A program made the translations under genes and the position numbers. From Anarhynchus alexandrinus (lineage: Eukaryota > Chordata > Aves > Charadriiformes > Charadriidae): 64,000 nucleotides of DNA. The stretch is from contig VUYV01000004.1 of assembly GCA_008711295.1 (NCBI GenBank), positions 9,416,010 to 9,480,009 of the forward strand, written 5' to 3'. Positions 13,901 through 26,154 of the stretch are shown here, piece by piece. The notes beneath the pieces are model-generated. The model searched no databases and was not told the DNA's origin. It saw only the letters and a list, made by a program, of their open reading frames with translations. Every line of letters begins with the position of its first letter. Positions within the stretch are counted from its first letter, which is position 1.

Positions 13901-16049
13901 CTACATAGCATCACATAGTATGTAATATCTGTCCTTGGTAGCCAATTTAAGAACTCTGGGGGAAGGAGATGGATACGTAAGGGTACGTGAATTTTTGGCA
14001 GCTGCTTTGATTTTAGAGATTGAAAAAGCCATGTTAGTTCATCTTGACCGTCTTCCTAGGAGCAGTCAGGATTTGAATTTTGCCTGAGCGGTGCAGATCC
14101 TTGGTAGTTCCTTTGTCCCACTATACTTGAATCTTGTGTCAGTCAAACCACGTTTCTGGTTTTTGGTGAAGGAAGGGGGAGCCACAGAATGCAGTTAATA
14201 AAGATTCTTGAGCGGTGAAGGCAATATCCATCCTCAGGTTGATGAGGAGCCATGGAACTATCTGTAGTTAAACTTACACTTCTTAGTGCTGTTGTTGGGG
14301 AGGAGAGGTAGAGGGTGATAACAGTACTGTTACTCTTTTTGGTTTTTAACTACATTTAACTTCTGGGGTGAAAAAAGAAAAAAGGTATTATTTAAAGAAT
14401 AGCTAAAGAGTATTTAACTTCTGAATGTGTAAATCTATGTAGAATAGTTTCCTTTTTACTTCTTGGTTTGAGCTGTCAATATTCCTGGTGAAGCTGAAAC
14501 ATCAGAAAATTCTTCAAAACCATGGTTGTGCCAAAAAGTTACGTTTCTTTAACCCAGCCTGCTGTGTTCTCCTGGGCAAGAAACAAAGTCTGTGCCAGCG
14601 GAAAGCTATAGTTGTGTAATTTTTTTCTGTTGAAGTCCTGATAGAGTTACTACAGAAGTCCTTTGGTTTTGGGTGGAACTTAACAAGAGATTTACTCCAG
14701 CTCAGTGGTGTATTGATTTCATGCATATCCTGTTTGGTTTGTAATGCCGAGTCCAGAGCAAATCTGCCTTTTGGGTTGTGCCAAGTGGTGCTTTGGTCTT
14801 TTAGAGTTAATAGTAGATACAGCTTATTTGTATTCAGAGACCTGTTTGGGGAGTACGTCCAGGTTTCCCACGCTCATTCATATGCACTGAGCAAAAAGTG
14901 TGGACAAACTTTCTTGGCATGCTGCCAGACGAATGGGGAGTGCTCCAAGCATACCAATGGCTTTGCCAGGATATGTATCCAAATGACTTAAAATAGTGTC
15001 CCTAACCTCTCTCCTGTTTCACACTACAGTATTTAAAGATGGAACAATTTTAGATTATGAAGTTGCACTTAACTCATAAAAATGAGTTCTTCAAGACTAA
15101 ATGGAATTGCACTTCTTAAACTGTGGTAGCTCACTGTTGTTTTGCTGAGTATTTCCAGGTTTCTTCACATCTTGCTGCAACCTGTTATACTTTATTAGGT
15201 TTCTAGGCACCCCCCCTTTAAGTATCAACAGTATTTCAGAAGTGTGGGAGTGACTTGTACAGTTAAAAAGTCATCATTAGGTCCATCCTTTTGTAGTACC
15301 TGAGGTATAAACATTGTGAGACATCTTTGGGATTCAAAAAAGTATTATATAAACCAGAGACCCATCATGGATGCATTCAGTATCATGACAAGTCCATAAC
15401 AAAAACCTGGATGTTGCTCTGATAGCATCCTGGTGATTTGTAAAGAGGACCTATGGTCAAGGGCTTTAGAATATGAGGGATTGCGATGTTAAGTGTGTAT
15501 CATTCCATCATGACAGGCATTAATGAAATCAAGTGGTAATCAGTATAATCTATTTGAATGCATGTTAAATAATTTTTGGGGGGAGATATGATTCTGAAAA
15601 TGTTTCTTTTTTTTTTTTTTTTCCCCGTAGAAGGCCACCAATGTTCACATTCGGACCCGATTGAGAGTTCTGATTCATACGGAGACCTCTCTGACACCAG
15701 TGACCTCAAGACTCCTGAGAAACAGAGCACCAATGGGTCCTTCTCGTGTGACATGGCAGTCAGCAAAAACAAAATGGAGACGGAAGGAGAGAAGAAGTAC
15801 CCTTGCCCTGAATGTGGCAGCTTTTTCAGATCAAAGTCTTATCTGAACAAACACATACAGAAAGTTCACGTCAGGGCCCTTGGTGGCCCACTGGGGGACC
15901 TCGGTCCTGCTCTAGGATCCCCCTTTTCACCCCAACAGAACATGTCTCTCCTGGAGTCATTTGGGTTTCAGATCGTCCAGTCAGCATTTGCATCATCCCT
16001 AGTGGATCCAGAGGTCGACCAGCAACCAATGGGGCCAGAGGGGAAATGA
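1915..16049 (+). CDS. PATZ1: PATZ1, 3' part (coding exons 2-5): POZ/BTB, AT-hook, zinc-finger protein 1
   Basis: Nuclear transcription regulator (also called MAZR/ZSG) that binds GC-rich DNA. Four exons join in frame: 1915-1978, 7713-7884, 13623-13760 and 15631-16049 (64+172+138+419 nt), giving about 264 C-terminal residues. Visible in order: the end of one C2H2 finger (HIKQVHTSERPHKC), a finger with CNASFATRDRLRSHLACH, one with CGKYLRAAYMADHLKKH, one with CNRGFSSASYLKVHVKTHH, an acidic serine-rich linker (SSDSYGDLSD), the last finger (CGSFFRSKSYLNKHIQKVH), and the conserved tail ending PMGPEGK. The sequence is nearly identical to mammalian PATZ1 as I know it. The BTB domain, AT hooks and early fingers are encoded upstream, outside the window, so the gene is cut by the window edge and not truncated in the genome. 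The intron after the 13623-13760 exon uses a GC donor. Identity is very secure. Confidence 0.97.
3085..3122. repeat. Ancient repeat scrap
   Basis: GCCCAGCACCTTTGAAAATC followed by AGGCC is a motif common to old amniote interspersed repeats; its inverted counterpart (GGTCTGATTTTCAAATATTCAGC) lies at about 1562-1584. Confidence 0.35.
4826..4863. repeat. Poly(T) tract
   Basis: 38 nt of T broken by two C. May be a remnant retroposon tail or a simple tract. In PATZ1 intron 2. Confidence 0.9.
7713..7884 (+). CDS. PATZ1: PATZ1 coding exon 3 (two zinc fingers)
   Basis: 172 nt, phase 0 start. It encodes TCNASFATRDRLRSHLACHE, then a finger with CQVCGKYLRAAYMADHLKKH, and the first Cys pair of the following finger (FCTICNR). 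It ends one base into a Gly codon at donor gtaatg. Both Cys2 and His2 sets are intact. Confidence 0.96.
8460..8560 (-). repeat. CR1 LINE 3' fragment (inverted)
   Basis: TCATAGACTATCTCGTTGGAAGGGACC..., followed by AAGATCATCAAGTCCAACTCCCTGC and GGACTACC.AAAACTAAACCATAT, reads as the reverse complement of the CR1 3' end. Truncated and diverged; lies in PATZ1 intron 3. Confidence 0.85.
9956..10001. repeat. 23-bp tandem duplication
   Basis: Two adjacent 23-bp copies of TCTGGRTATAGTAATTGTCA followed by AGC, one mismatch. In PATZ1 intron 3. Confidence 0.9.
13623..13760 (+). CDS. PATZ1: PATZ1 coding exon 4
   Basis: 138 nt. It completes the Gly codon and encodes FSSASYLKVHVKTHHG, closing a finger, then the linker VPLPQVSRHQESIPNGG and AFHCVRTYGIK. 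To join the next exon in the conserved frame (EGHQCSHSDPIESS) the exon must end AAAG at 13760, which makes the donor GC (gcaaga), not GT. AAAG|GCAAG fits the usual pattern of functional GC donors. Confidence 0.92.
13761..15630 (+). other. PATZ1: PATZ1 intron 4 (GC-AG intron)
   Basis: 1.87 kb, begins GCAAGA and ends with a very long T tract (about 15605-15622), then CCCCGTAG. Reading straight on from the exon stays open for 24 codons to a TGA at 13832-13834, so retention would give a different short C-terminus. No other feature was recognised. Confidence 0.8.
15631..16049 (+). CDS. PATZ1: PATZ1 last coding exon (final zinc finger and C-terminus)
   Basis: 419 nt to TGA at 16047-16049. It encodes an acidic Ser/Asp linker (SSDSYGDLSDTSDLKTPEK), a basic stretch before the last C2H2 finger (YPCPECGSFFRSKSYLNKHI), then the conserved tail through SLLESFGFQIVQSAFASSL and PMGPEGK. 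Continuity with the preceding exon is through a split Glu codon (g|aa). Confidence 0.97.
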
Positions 16050-16340
16050 AATCAGTTTGATCTTAACAAAGCAAAGCAGCAGTCTGGCTATGATGATAAG
16101 ATGCTGTGAATGAAAGAGGAAATAATGAAATTTGGTTCTATAGCGGAGAATTTTTTATTCATTTTAGCTTCCCTCTTTGTCTCATGCCCTACCCCACCTT
16201 TAAACCTTCACTGGGGAGAAGGAGAAAATGCTTCTTAGCTGATAAATTACAGAAGATGGTGACCTTGAATAGGAGACATGACCTAAAACACCAAATGGAG
16301 CTTTAGAGGCTGCTGCTGGTGTTTCATCATGATCTTCTAG

Positions 16341-16346
16341 AATAAA
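16341..16346 (+). terminator. PATZ1: Candidate proximal poly(A) signal of PATZ1
   Basis: AATAAA about 290 nt after the stop codon. Use cannot be judged from sequence alone. Confidence 0.35.
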
Positions 16347-17070
16347 CAAAAGTTGCCAGCACTGATCTGAGAATTAGACAGTCCTAGTGACCGAGGCACC
16401 TGGGGAGCTACAGCTACAGGGAGCTATGCTTTTGTTCTCTCTATTCCCCACCTTCCCTAACCTACCCCAGAAAAACAGTAAGTTTTAAAAACAGACCCAT
16501 TATTGACCTGTTATTGAATATAACATTAAGTAAAATGCCCTGTGGTACCTAGCAGGTTACAATGCAGTTGTCCTTTTAAAAACAGACAAATTTAAAGAAG
16601 GTGAGAGAATTTGAACCCCTTCTGCCATTTGTGAGGCTGTGAGTGCTGCAGCAGGACTGAACTGCTGAGAAAAATCACCATTGAGAACAGGTTGTTTTTG
16701 TTACTTTTAAGCATTAAACTTGCTGTCAGGTTTTTAATTCTCTATTATTATTATTTTAGGACCTGTTGTAGTAAATTGCTACTGAAAAGCCAGTCTAAGG
16801 CGATACACAGAGCACTCGTAAAGCAGCAGTCACATTAGGGTTAGTATTAATTTTTTTTTTTAGATGTACCATAATTAATAACTTGGCTAGTTGATTGTTT
16901 TAAGTCTATGAAAGAAATAGTTTTATGAAAAAAAAAAAAAGAAAAAAAAAAGGAAGGAAAAATACCATTGCAGTCTGGTTGACTGGTGCTCATTTTTCAC
17001 GTGGGGACCTAGGGTATAAACACGATCAGCTATCGGGTTAACACTATGTACCACTGACTTGTTTAGTGTG

Positions 17071-17076
17071 AATAAA
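17071..17076 (+). terminator. PATZ1: Candidate distal poly(A) signal of PATZ1
   Basis: AATAAA about 1 kb after the stop codon, followed within 25-40 nt by G/T-rich sequence. It is the better candidate for the main 3' end, by inference only. Confidence 0.45.
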
Positions 17077-17604
17077 CCCAGGGGTTCACAGGGTGATTTT
17101 GGTTTAATTGGATTGGACTCTATTAAAGAAGTTAGTATGTTACTTTGCATCCCCTCGTTTTGTCTGGTTTTTGAGCAATTTAGCCACCTGTCTGAAAGGT
17201 GTGCAAATAAGAACCAGTAAATAAGACATGAATCCCTCTCTACACTGTGCTGTGTTCTCAGTGACCTGGGCTTTTTGGCTGCATTTGTGCTCTCCTGATC
17301 TGCCTCTAGTCAGGTTTGCAAAAGCCAGTCTTACTCCTTTCTTTTCCAAAGAAGAAGGGTTTTTACTATAAGAGATGGGAACTGCAAATAGCATATCTCT
17401 GAAAAAGACTTGATTACAAAATGCAAAGAAGCTGGGCTCTAGGCTGTTGGAGGTTCCATTTAATCTGAAAATACCACTTGTGCAGAAATAATGTCCTTTC
17501 TTGGCCCTCCCTTTCTTCCCATGTAACTTGTCAAGGTCCTTATGTACCAAATCCAGGTATAAATGTTGTTTAACACAGGGTTAGGAGTTAGGAATACTCT
17601 GAGT

Positions 17605-17700
17605 TATAATTATGGTTCTGCTGTTGATGCTCAAGGTCACATAGGACAGCTCACCGAATTTATTCCTTAATTTCCCATCTGTGAAGAGTTTTCTGTATGT
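17605..17700 (+). repeat. Possible MIR-like remnant
   Basis: GGTTCTGCTGTTGATGCTCAAGGTCACATAGG and TTAATTTCCCATCTGTGAAGAG resemble the MIR core followed by its tail (tttccccatctgtaaaatg). Confidence 0.4.
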
Positions 17701-19544
17701 CACAATTGTTGAGGGTTAATGAGCAAAGGTTTAAGCAGTGATTTGGTAAACTAAGTTGCTATGTGTACTGAATGTTTCTAGAAAGGCTGCTCTGAATAGC
17801 CCAAGTCCCACACCAAACTTGCATTCTATTAAACAATACCTGTCTCCATCATTAATACAGTGCTGGAGCAGGATAGACCGCCTCAGACCAGGACCTACAT
17901 CCTCTGAAGGAGATATGTCTGTGGTAAACGTGAACATAGCCACAAACTGCTGTTGTGCCACAACTTGAGTTGCCCAGGTGCTCCTAATCCAACACCTGCA
18001 GCTAATACATAACTGAAGTAAGACACATTCCTGTTTTGGTTTTATGTTAGAATTATAGAGCCTTTTGTAAGTATATGGATTTTGGAATGACATTCTAAAT
18101 TCTACAGGCTTAGAAGCCCCAGCTTCTCTCTTGTAAGAAGCTACTTTTTTGTACTGGCTCTCGAGTATTGTAAACCAAGGATGAATAATCAATTACTTTC
18201 TCTTTATAGCACCAGCACTTTCTAAACTGAGAGCGTGTTGCAGTGGACTTGATGTTTTGCTAGTAATCTGTATTGTAAGACTGAAGGACATATTCTTCTC
18301 CATTCATCTTCCCCCCAGAATCCCTGGAATAGGTATGAGTCTCATTTAAAAGGGGGGGGGGAAACCAACCCAAAAACCCAACCCAGCCCACCTTCAAACT
18401 AAAGCTTCATGGAATTGCTATTGCTGTACTGGTAAGCTTAGTTGACAAGTAGAAACAGGACATTTCAGAAAGGTAACGAAGTATTTTAAAATGCTTTACA
18501 AAACTAGACTGTGATGAGACAACCTTGTAAGCTGCCAAGCAAGTCAAGATAGAGAAGGCTTTCCAGTCAGCATAACAATTCATTGGGATTAGCAAATGCA
18601 ACTGCAGTCACACTGATTTACAAATAGCTCATATTTAAGCCACCAGGAAAATTTCTGTTGAATTGAGGCTGTATTCTGAAAGATGTAAGAAGTTTGTGTC
18701 CCCGATGTTCCCATATGCACTCAGAGAGGGTGCACTAGTCATAGAATTCAACTCCAAAAGCCAAGTCCAGAATATAGGATATTTTCATCCCATATTTAGC
18801 TCCACGGACTTTAGTGTTACTAGTGGGTTGAATTTTGGCCATGTGTATCAGAATTTAATTCTGAACGCTACAGAATTTGACCTGATGAAACAAATAAAAT
18901 GCTTTGAACTAGAAAGGAAGCCTTCTAAAATACTAACTGTGCATTTTGCTTGTCAAAGAAAATGCTTACTAAGTTGTCATGAATACATTGAATGAAAGCT
19001 ACTTACTTCTCAGTCTACTGGACAGGGACACAATTAGGCAGGAAGTTAATCCTGAAATGACAGTTCTAGATCATCCTAGTGCAGACACTAGTGCCAACAG
19101 TAGGTTGGGCAGATCTTTAGCAGTGGTGTGTTTTCAGAACTTTTTGCTTCTTTGGGGGCATATTGTTCCATTCTGGATGGTAATTTAATCTACATGCAAA
19201 TTCTTTGTATTCTGTACTTTGGGAAATGTCTGCTTCTCATAGAAGAGAAGACAGATCCAAACAGAAAACTCGGCCTCCTAAGTTCAGAGTTCAAAGGGAA
19301 ATACTTAACATGCCCTGAGCTGCAACCTCACTTAACTTGTTTCTATTACATTTTTATTGGCATATCAGTGTATATATGATAGTTCTCATTTTGGGCCAGC
19401 CCTCCTTTCCTTGTCATCTTCTTTGGTGGGAATGCAATCCAATGTTTGAGTTGGTGCGCTTCTCTTCCAAGAAGGGAACTTCAGTTCATACAAATTTTGG
19501 TAATCAGAGTTGTAGTATTTCTTTGTATTATAGGAGTCCTTAAA

Positions 19545-19680
19545 CCCCTCAGCTGAGGCTCAGGCCCTTGTGTATTAGGTATGATGAAAACATCTTCAAC
19601 CATTTATAATCTAAACACTAAAGACAGACAAGAAAGGAATCAATGCTTATAGGTGAATGACTGAAGTAAAGATGAAGGAC
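19545..19680 (+). repeat. Probable 5' part of the same ancient repeat
   Basis: CTCAGGCCCTTGTGTATTAGG and TATAATCTAAACACTAAAGACAGACAAGA resemble the segment preceding such tails. Diverged. Confidence 0.35.
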
Positions 19681-19934
19681 TAAAAACCGCTTGCATGCAT
19701 GCTTAAGTGTTGTGTTGAATGTAGGGGCACAGACTTATCATTAGGCTTCTTTTGTTACCTGAAGTAATTTATGTACTGTTAATCCACAACAAATGCAAGG
19801 TAAAGCAATTTATGTCAATTTATTCTGTACTGAGTTAAATTAAGTGACATTGCCTTGCGTTTGTCATGTGCTAGATGTGTGCAAACAGACTTACTAGTGT
19901 GGCTCACCTGATGCATGGTAATGCGGTGCACGTG

Positions 19935-20045
19935 TGAGCTCTCAATCTTAAGTGATTTACCCATGATGACATGGGAAATTGATAGCAGAACCAGAAATTG
20001 AACACAGATTTTTCCTTCTCTCAATCCAGTGCCTTAAGTATAGTA
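19935..20045 (+). repeat. Ancient LINE/SINE tail (L3/MIR-like)
   Basis: AAGTGATTTACCCATGATGACATGGGAA...GCAGAACCAGAAATTGAACACAGAT...CAATCCAGTGCCTTAA resembles the old amniote tail that usually reads aagtgacttgcccaaggtcacac...gaattgaacccag...ccagtgcctta. Family name uncertain. Confidence 0.6.
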
Positions 20046-23000
20046 GGGCAAAGTATTATATGTTGGGGGATGATTGTTTTGTTTGTTCTTTAAAGCCTAG
20101 AACTTTAAGATGGTGTGGAGTTGGTCTTCCTACCAATCTTTTGAATAATTGCAAATGCCCAGTCACAATTTTAGACCTGTTTGAGTGCCAGTGACTTAGG
20201 GAATATTTGTTATTTCCCACGTATTCCCTGAAATTATTGTTCCTCCCTCAACTGCTGTCAGCAGTAAGGAATGACTTGAATAGAAGAGCTGTGTAACTGA
20301 ATGTCTATCTAACTCAACTAATTGAATTGATAGTATGAAAGCTAACCTAGATTTCGTAGGCTCTGTTGTAACTTTAGTGTCTTGTTTTTTCACTAAATCT
20401 TTGTTCCTAGAAATCAATATCTGAACTTATGTCTTGAGTCTGGAGTGGGATACCACTTTCAGCTTTAATTTTTTTTTAAGGTGCTTGCTTGAGGAAGTAG
20501 ATGCCAAAGTAAACTTCAAAGGAACTCCAGGCTTCAGTGTTGGAAGAATGAATGGAGAGCAAGAGCTCTCTTTGGGTTTCATGAGAGATAAATGGGCAAA
20601 GTGAAAAACAGATACCAAAATTTTAAGTAATGAAACAGGAAAGGCTTTTCTTTATCACCCACAAAAATAATCAGATATTTTCAATTGTTCGGCGTGGCAG
20701 AAACTCTGAGAGCAAGTGCCAAACAAAACCATGGAATGTGTTGGCTTTTTCAGCATTATGAATATACCTTAATAGCATTATGAATATTTTAATGTAAATT
20801 AAGCCAGCGTTGTACAGTGTTTACCTTTTGCCTGGTCATAGTACCTGAGTTTTAATTAATAGAACATAAGCTCACAGTGAATCTCTGAGCTTATGCTCTC
20901 AGTTCCACCCCGAGAGACAAAACAAATTAAGAGAGGGAATAAAAACAATAAGAAAACTTAAAAGGGAAAACAGATTCTGGAAGATTCCCATGTCTCCTGA
21001 GAGAGTCACGTTTTTTATCCTGAACATCCTTTTCAAAACAAGATCCTTCAGCTATTGTGAATGAGCCTTTGGGAATAGATTTGGCTTTCAGCCCAATCTG
21101 CTGCTCTGTGTCCCTGTAAGAAGGCAGTGTGTTCTGGAGCACTGAGCCTGGGACCCGGAGGGAGGCAGTGCTCCTGAGCCGCAGCATGAGGCCATGTCTA
21201 CTGTTGCAGAGTCAGCAGCAGCAACATTGGCATAACATCCTCCTGCCTGCTCCCTTGACATCTTCACCGTCCACACATTCCTATGCCAGCATGGTACCTA
21301 CTCAGATGGGTACAGCTCTGCAAATAACTGTTAGCTATAAAACAAGCATGAGAACTATTTGGCTAAAAAGAAGAAAAAAGCCAACTTAAAAATAATTACG
21401 TGACATAACTGCAAAGTGGTGCAGAACAGGAGCAGGATCCCTGGGTGTAAGGGGTTGTGATGGCTGGAATGGTTAAAGCACCGTAGTGAAAAACCACAGT
21501 TGTTTGCTCTGTGGTAGCAGATAATGACTGGCTGTTTGTAAAGAATTAACACCTTGTGTCATCTCTAGCCTCTTTCTGTGTTTTGTTCCCATCTATAAAA
21601 TAAGATGATAATCCTTGGGTAAGAATGTTTCAAGATTTGATTGATGTGCCAAATTGTGCTGCACAGTTGTGCTGCTGAACTCTGCTACTAAGGGTTGGCC
21701 TCATGGACTTCAGGCCTGATGCAAAGTTAAACAAACATTTGGCCACATTTTTCCTGAAAGGTGAAATATTTAAATTAATTTAAAGACTGCCTGGCACTAT
21801 TGATCTGCTCTCAGGGTTTATGTGAATGAAGCTTTTCTTGGGCGGCCTCTCTACTTGTACTGCAGTTTTGGAGACCTGGAAGTGCTCTGAGCTGAGATGC
21901 GCTGAAGGAAGGAGGTAACTGGTATCTCACTGGTGTTCCAGTGACTCCTTCGCAGCTCCTGGGTGCCATGTGGACCATGGGGTCACTTCATACAGCCACT
22001 GGCAGCCATAAATGCTCTTGAGCTTCCTGCAGTCACATAGTGAGCTTGGGTAAGTGTTTTTATAATAAATCAGTCTCATGCTATTAGCAAAATAGCTTTT
22101 TGGCTGCTGTGTCTACAAACTGGTGCCTTCTCCAGGCAATTTTTACATGCCCTCTGCAAAGTTGTCAGACTGACTGCTGGCTCTTAAATAATCAACCAAG
22201 CCTTGCTCTTGGGCTCAGAATTTCTCTTCAGTACTGTTGTAATCTGAAAGTTTGCAGCAATTAATGCAAATACACAGTGTAAGAGAGAAAATAAAAGGCT
22301 ATTCTCAGATGTCCTGTAGAGTGAACAACTGAAACGTGAGTGTGGGATGAGCCAGGAAAACTGGCATTTTTCCCTGGCTGCACGCCGTATGGAAGAGACA
22401 GTGCCTTGGAAGGGAAGGAGCAGAAAAGTTTGCCATTGGCTCTGATGAATCCCAATCCTGCTTCTACTGAAGTTGTTGGGAATCCTCCCATCGTCTTCAG
22501 TGTGAGCAAGAAAGGATCTTAGGTGAGGATGGATGACTCTTTCCCTACTTGAATGAAGTCTCTTGCCTATTTATGGGCCTGCTTCTATTGAAACCGAGCC
22601 TGTTTTAGCCTTTTTGGGTTCTTAGGGACCTGTTTGTATAAAGCAACTTACCTACCTATCCTACCTATCCTTTTTTTTTTTTCTATTGTGTGTATTTTTT
22701 GTATGTTCTGTTGGAAGGTGAAGCCTCTGTAGAAGGGGATACAAAAACCTGAATTTTTAAATAGTAATAAACCAAAAGAGAATTAAACTCTGCAGGCTGC
22801 ATGCATTCATTTCCTGGAGATGGAGAGTAGAGACCATGAGTGCACAGAGAGACAGCCTGTAGTTCTCGTATCTCAAAATCTTGCTCTTTTCAGAGACAGT
22901 TCCTGTCTTTGCCCATCTCCACAGCTCTATATGAAAACCCATAGTATCATGGGCAGGTTGCAACATTGTGTATCAGGATGGCCTTGTTTTGACTAGAAAA

Positions 23001-24579
23001 TCCTTTCTCTGGGGCTATGCAATGAGATTTCTTACATTCTTTTAGCATACGTGGATGGAGTAACAAGTATCTATGTGAAATTTGGTATTGTCCTCATTGA
23101 ATACCTGGAAGACAGTGAAAATAAAAATGAGACAGCATATATAAATATATTTTTGCAGTGCTTCTGGCCTGCCTACCTCAGGTGCTAGGTCATTAGTCAA
23201 ATGCACCTGTGTTCTAACTCAACACCATTATATTCTAAAGAAACAAGTGAAGTATGAGGTGAAACTTTACTAAGCCTTTGTTCCTTCCTGTTTTTTTTGC
23301 CTCCTTGTGGTGTTACCAGTTTAAGCCTTAACGTTCTAAAAGAATGGCAAACTCAAGACCAAAATAACAGAGGTTTGCCCTATTCTGTAAGCATACTTAA
23401 GGAACAGACTCTTTGCTTTTGTCAATAGATGTAAAAAAGTCCATGTGCATATCTGAGTCATGAAAAAGGCTAAGTCTGCATGCCTATGGCATGTGTGCAA
23501 CCCAAAGAGAAAATAAAGAGGTTTGCCTTTCTACACAGGAAAGAAAGGGCAACTTCCCAAAATAAACAACTCCTCCCACAGCCTTCAGGCAAACACCTGT
23601 GGGGAGAGAGGTTTTGCACAGTACCTGTGCGCCAATGGTTTTATCTGCTTTCAGGTCAGCTAAGAAAATAAAATCCAAAGGTGAGAGCTCTGCATTGTAA
23701 ATGTCCGTGAATCCTGTGCTTTGATGAGGAAACACTAGTAGCTCTACGGAAAGGTTTGGTCTGCTTCTCTGCTCACGTGTTGAATTACAGAGACACCCAT
23801 TACCAAGCGGGGCTCTGCTCTGCTCTTGTGTTGATGACCCCAATCCTAGTTCCAAAACCTTGGGTAGATAACAAAATATATGTTTGGGGGGTTTTTTATG
23901 TGTACTAGTTTATAACCTTACTGCCTTTCTGTGGGCATGGGATATGGGTTGCTTGCTTATAATGAGTGATTGTGCTGTTTAGACGTGGTGTTATTTTCTG
24001 CAGGAACCGGAAGTTTTGCATATTTAAGTGCAACTCTGTAACCTCATGCTTTCCACAATGGAATCTAACTCTTACTTCAATAATATTCCATGATTATTGA
24101 AGTTTAAACAGCAGAGTTTTGGGCTATCACTTCTGTTTGACTGTGAGATCAGCTTCCATGATGAGTCAAAGATTGGTAGAAGGATATTTAATAGTCCCAT
24201 CCAATTCACTGGAAGTTAATTTGAACAGATATCAGAACAGAAATCTTTATTCCTTTTGACTTAAATCTCCAGATGTTTTGGTGCTTTCTCATGTGCAGAT
24301 AAACCCTTATTTTTAGATTGACATTTTCTAACAAGAATGAATGTTGGTTTATCTGACTGCTTCGTTTTGCTAGTTACTGCTGTGCACAACAGTGAATTAA
24401 GAAACAAGAAACCTACAAAGGTACTTTTATACCTTAAAAAAAACAAACAACACATTCTATTTTTCTTCCTGCTTTATTTGTGCTTTTCATCTGAGTCAGC
24501 ACTACATATGTAGAACTTGAGAACATCTTAAGATCTTCCATGTATATCCCTCTTCATGATCCTTCCCCTTGAATAACAT

Positions 24580-24775
24580 TTCGTAAGGTATTTATTGCAT
24601 GTCTGAAGCTTTCAAAGCGCTTTGCAGACATGTAATGCTTTCTGCCTCTGTGACATAAGTAGTATTAACATGGGAAACTGAGGCAGAAGCTTGCCTAAGA
24701 TCAAACAACAAATCGGTCAAAGAATTTAGAGTAAGGCTCCTGTTCTTGACTCAGACCTCTGTGTTCTCTAAGTAG
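24580..24775 (+). repeat. Ancient LINE/SINE tail (L3/MIR-like)
   Basis: TTTCAAAGCGCTTTGCAGACAT, ATGGGAAACTGAGGCAGAAGCTTGCCTAAGATC and CTTGACTCAGACCTCTGTG follow the order of the old tail with high divergence. Confidence 0.6.
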
Positions 24776-26038
24776 ATCACAGTATCTTTTAAAATAGCTT
24801 CCCTTCCTCCACCCTTAAAAATGCATGCTCTGTTTTTTGTCAATAGCAGCCTGCGTCTTTAGGGAAAAAAAAAAACCAAAACAACAGTGCAAGTTGGGGC
24901 TGAAACATCTTTAGACAGCTGTACCTTATTCCTAACAATATTGCTACAGTTTTATGGTATCTTGCTAGGAGATACACCCATTGGATAGCAGGTAAAAGCA
25001 GTGCCTGTGATCCAGATACTGATTTTGGAATGCTCCAGCAGGGGAAAGAGTGAAGGGCCGTGATCCACCATCCTTTACAAGAGCCACAATGGAGCAGTGT
25101 GAACACAGCTGTCCATGGGCAGTTGGGCCCATCAGAACTGCTGAGGGAATTGTGGAAAGGCAGTGGGCAGTTTGTCACAAAAAGGACAAAGAAGTGTTGC
25201 TGTTAGAGAGGACTCAGTGTGTGAAATTTCTTAAGTCAGTGATTGCCAAGAGTATTTAGTGCTAATCTCTTAATGCTAGAAAAGTGTAGCTGCAGTGCTT
25301 CTCCCCCAGTAAACAATAGGACCCAGATTGCCCTCCTGAGGCCTCTATCCTTTTATTACAGCCCACACAGAAAGCTCATCTCAGAAGGCACTTTGAGTTA
25401 GTAGAGCAAACTCTCTGAACCAGTCTGAACCAGTTCAAATATCACATATGGTTGTTTTGCTTCTGCAGACTTCCTTGTTAGTCCTTGGAGGCTGTGGCTG
25501 GCATTTACTTAGCAATAGCTCATGCTGTCAGATTGAAGGGGGAGGGGAAGCCTCTCCTTGAACATGTCAGCAGGGGGATGCAACAGTGCAATCAGATATT
25601 CCTCTCTATTGCTCCACACTGACTCCTTTGTAGTGACTGTCTCTGTCTTGATTTTTGGTTATACTCGGCTCAGTTTCATAAACTCAACATATGATCCTTT
25701 TGTTGCAGCCCTGATGTTTTTTTCTTCTATTCAGATTGTTTCTAGGTTAGGAATAAAACGTATTTGTTTCCGACTCCTACATCATTGCTTACAGAAGGCT
25801 TTTTACAGGTGAGACCCCCAGTTATTTTCATGATCTGGACAGAGGCAACAAAGGAGTAAAAACACCTGCTTTTGCTGGAGTTGCAAATACTTAGTAGTGG
25901 TTAGTAGCATTTGATGCGTATAGTTTTTTAAGCTTCAAGCACAAACTGCTCCAGTATTCTGTTTGTGGTGGATGAGGCCTCAGAGTGTACTATCTTCGTT
26001 CTTGGGCATTGCAATTTATGAAGGAAATGGAAAAATGG

Positions 26039-26154
26039 GAGAATCGTAGAATAGTTTGGGTTAGAAGGGACTTCTTGTCCAACCCCCCTGCAGCGAGCAG
26101 GGACATCTTCAACTAGATCAGGTTGCTCAGAATGTTTCCAGGGATGGGGCATCT
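26039..26154 (-). repeat. CR1 LINE 3' fragment (inverted, internally deleted)
   Basis: GAATCGTAGAATAGTTTGGG, TTAGAAGGGACTT, CCAACCCCCCTGCAGCGAGC, AGGGACATCTTCAACTAGAT, CAGGTTGCTCAGA and TTTCCAGGGATGGGGCATC follow the reverse complement of the CR1 3' end. Short internal deletions fall after GGGACTT and after GCTCAGA. Confidence 0.92.

Larger units (their letters stand above)
16050..17095 (+). other. PATZ1: PATZ1 3' UTR (inferred extent)
   Basis: No coding signal after the PATZ1 stop. The extent is inferred from two AATAAA hexamers, at 16341 and 17071; the second would give an untranslated region of about 1 kb. It contains an A-rich tract at 16928-16952. Confidence 0.55.

Noticed and set aside
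17140..18192. Minus-strand open frames of 136 and 153 codons downstream of PATZ1
   Set aside because: No family resemblance; the first lies just beyond the presumed PATZ1 3' end, and part of the region resembles an old repeat.
18663..18995. 110-codon plus-strand open frame
   Set aside because: Isolated, with no coding character and no similar neighbour; length is compatible with chance in AT-moderate DNA.
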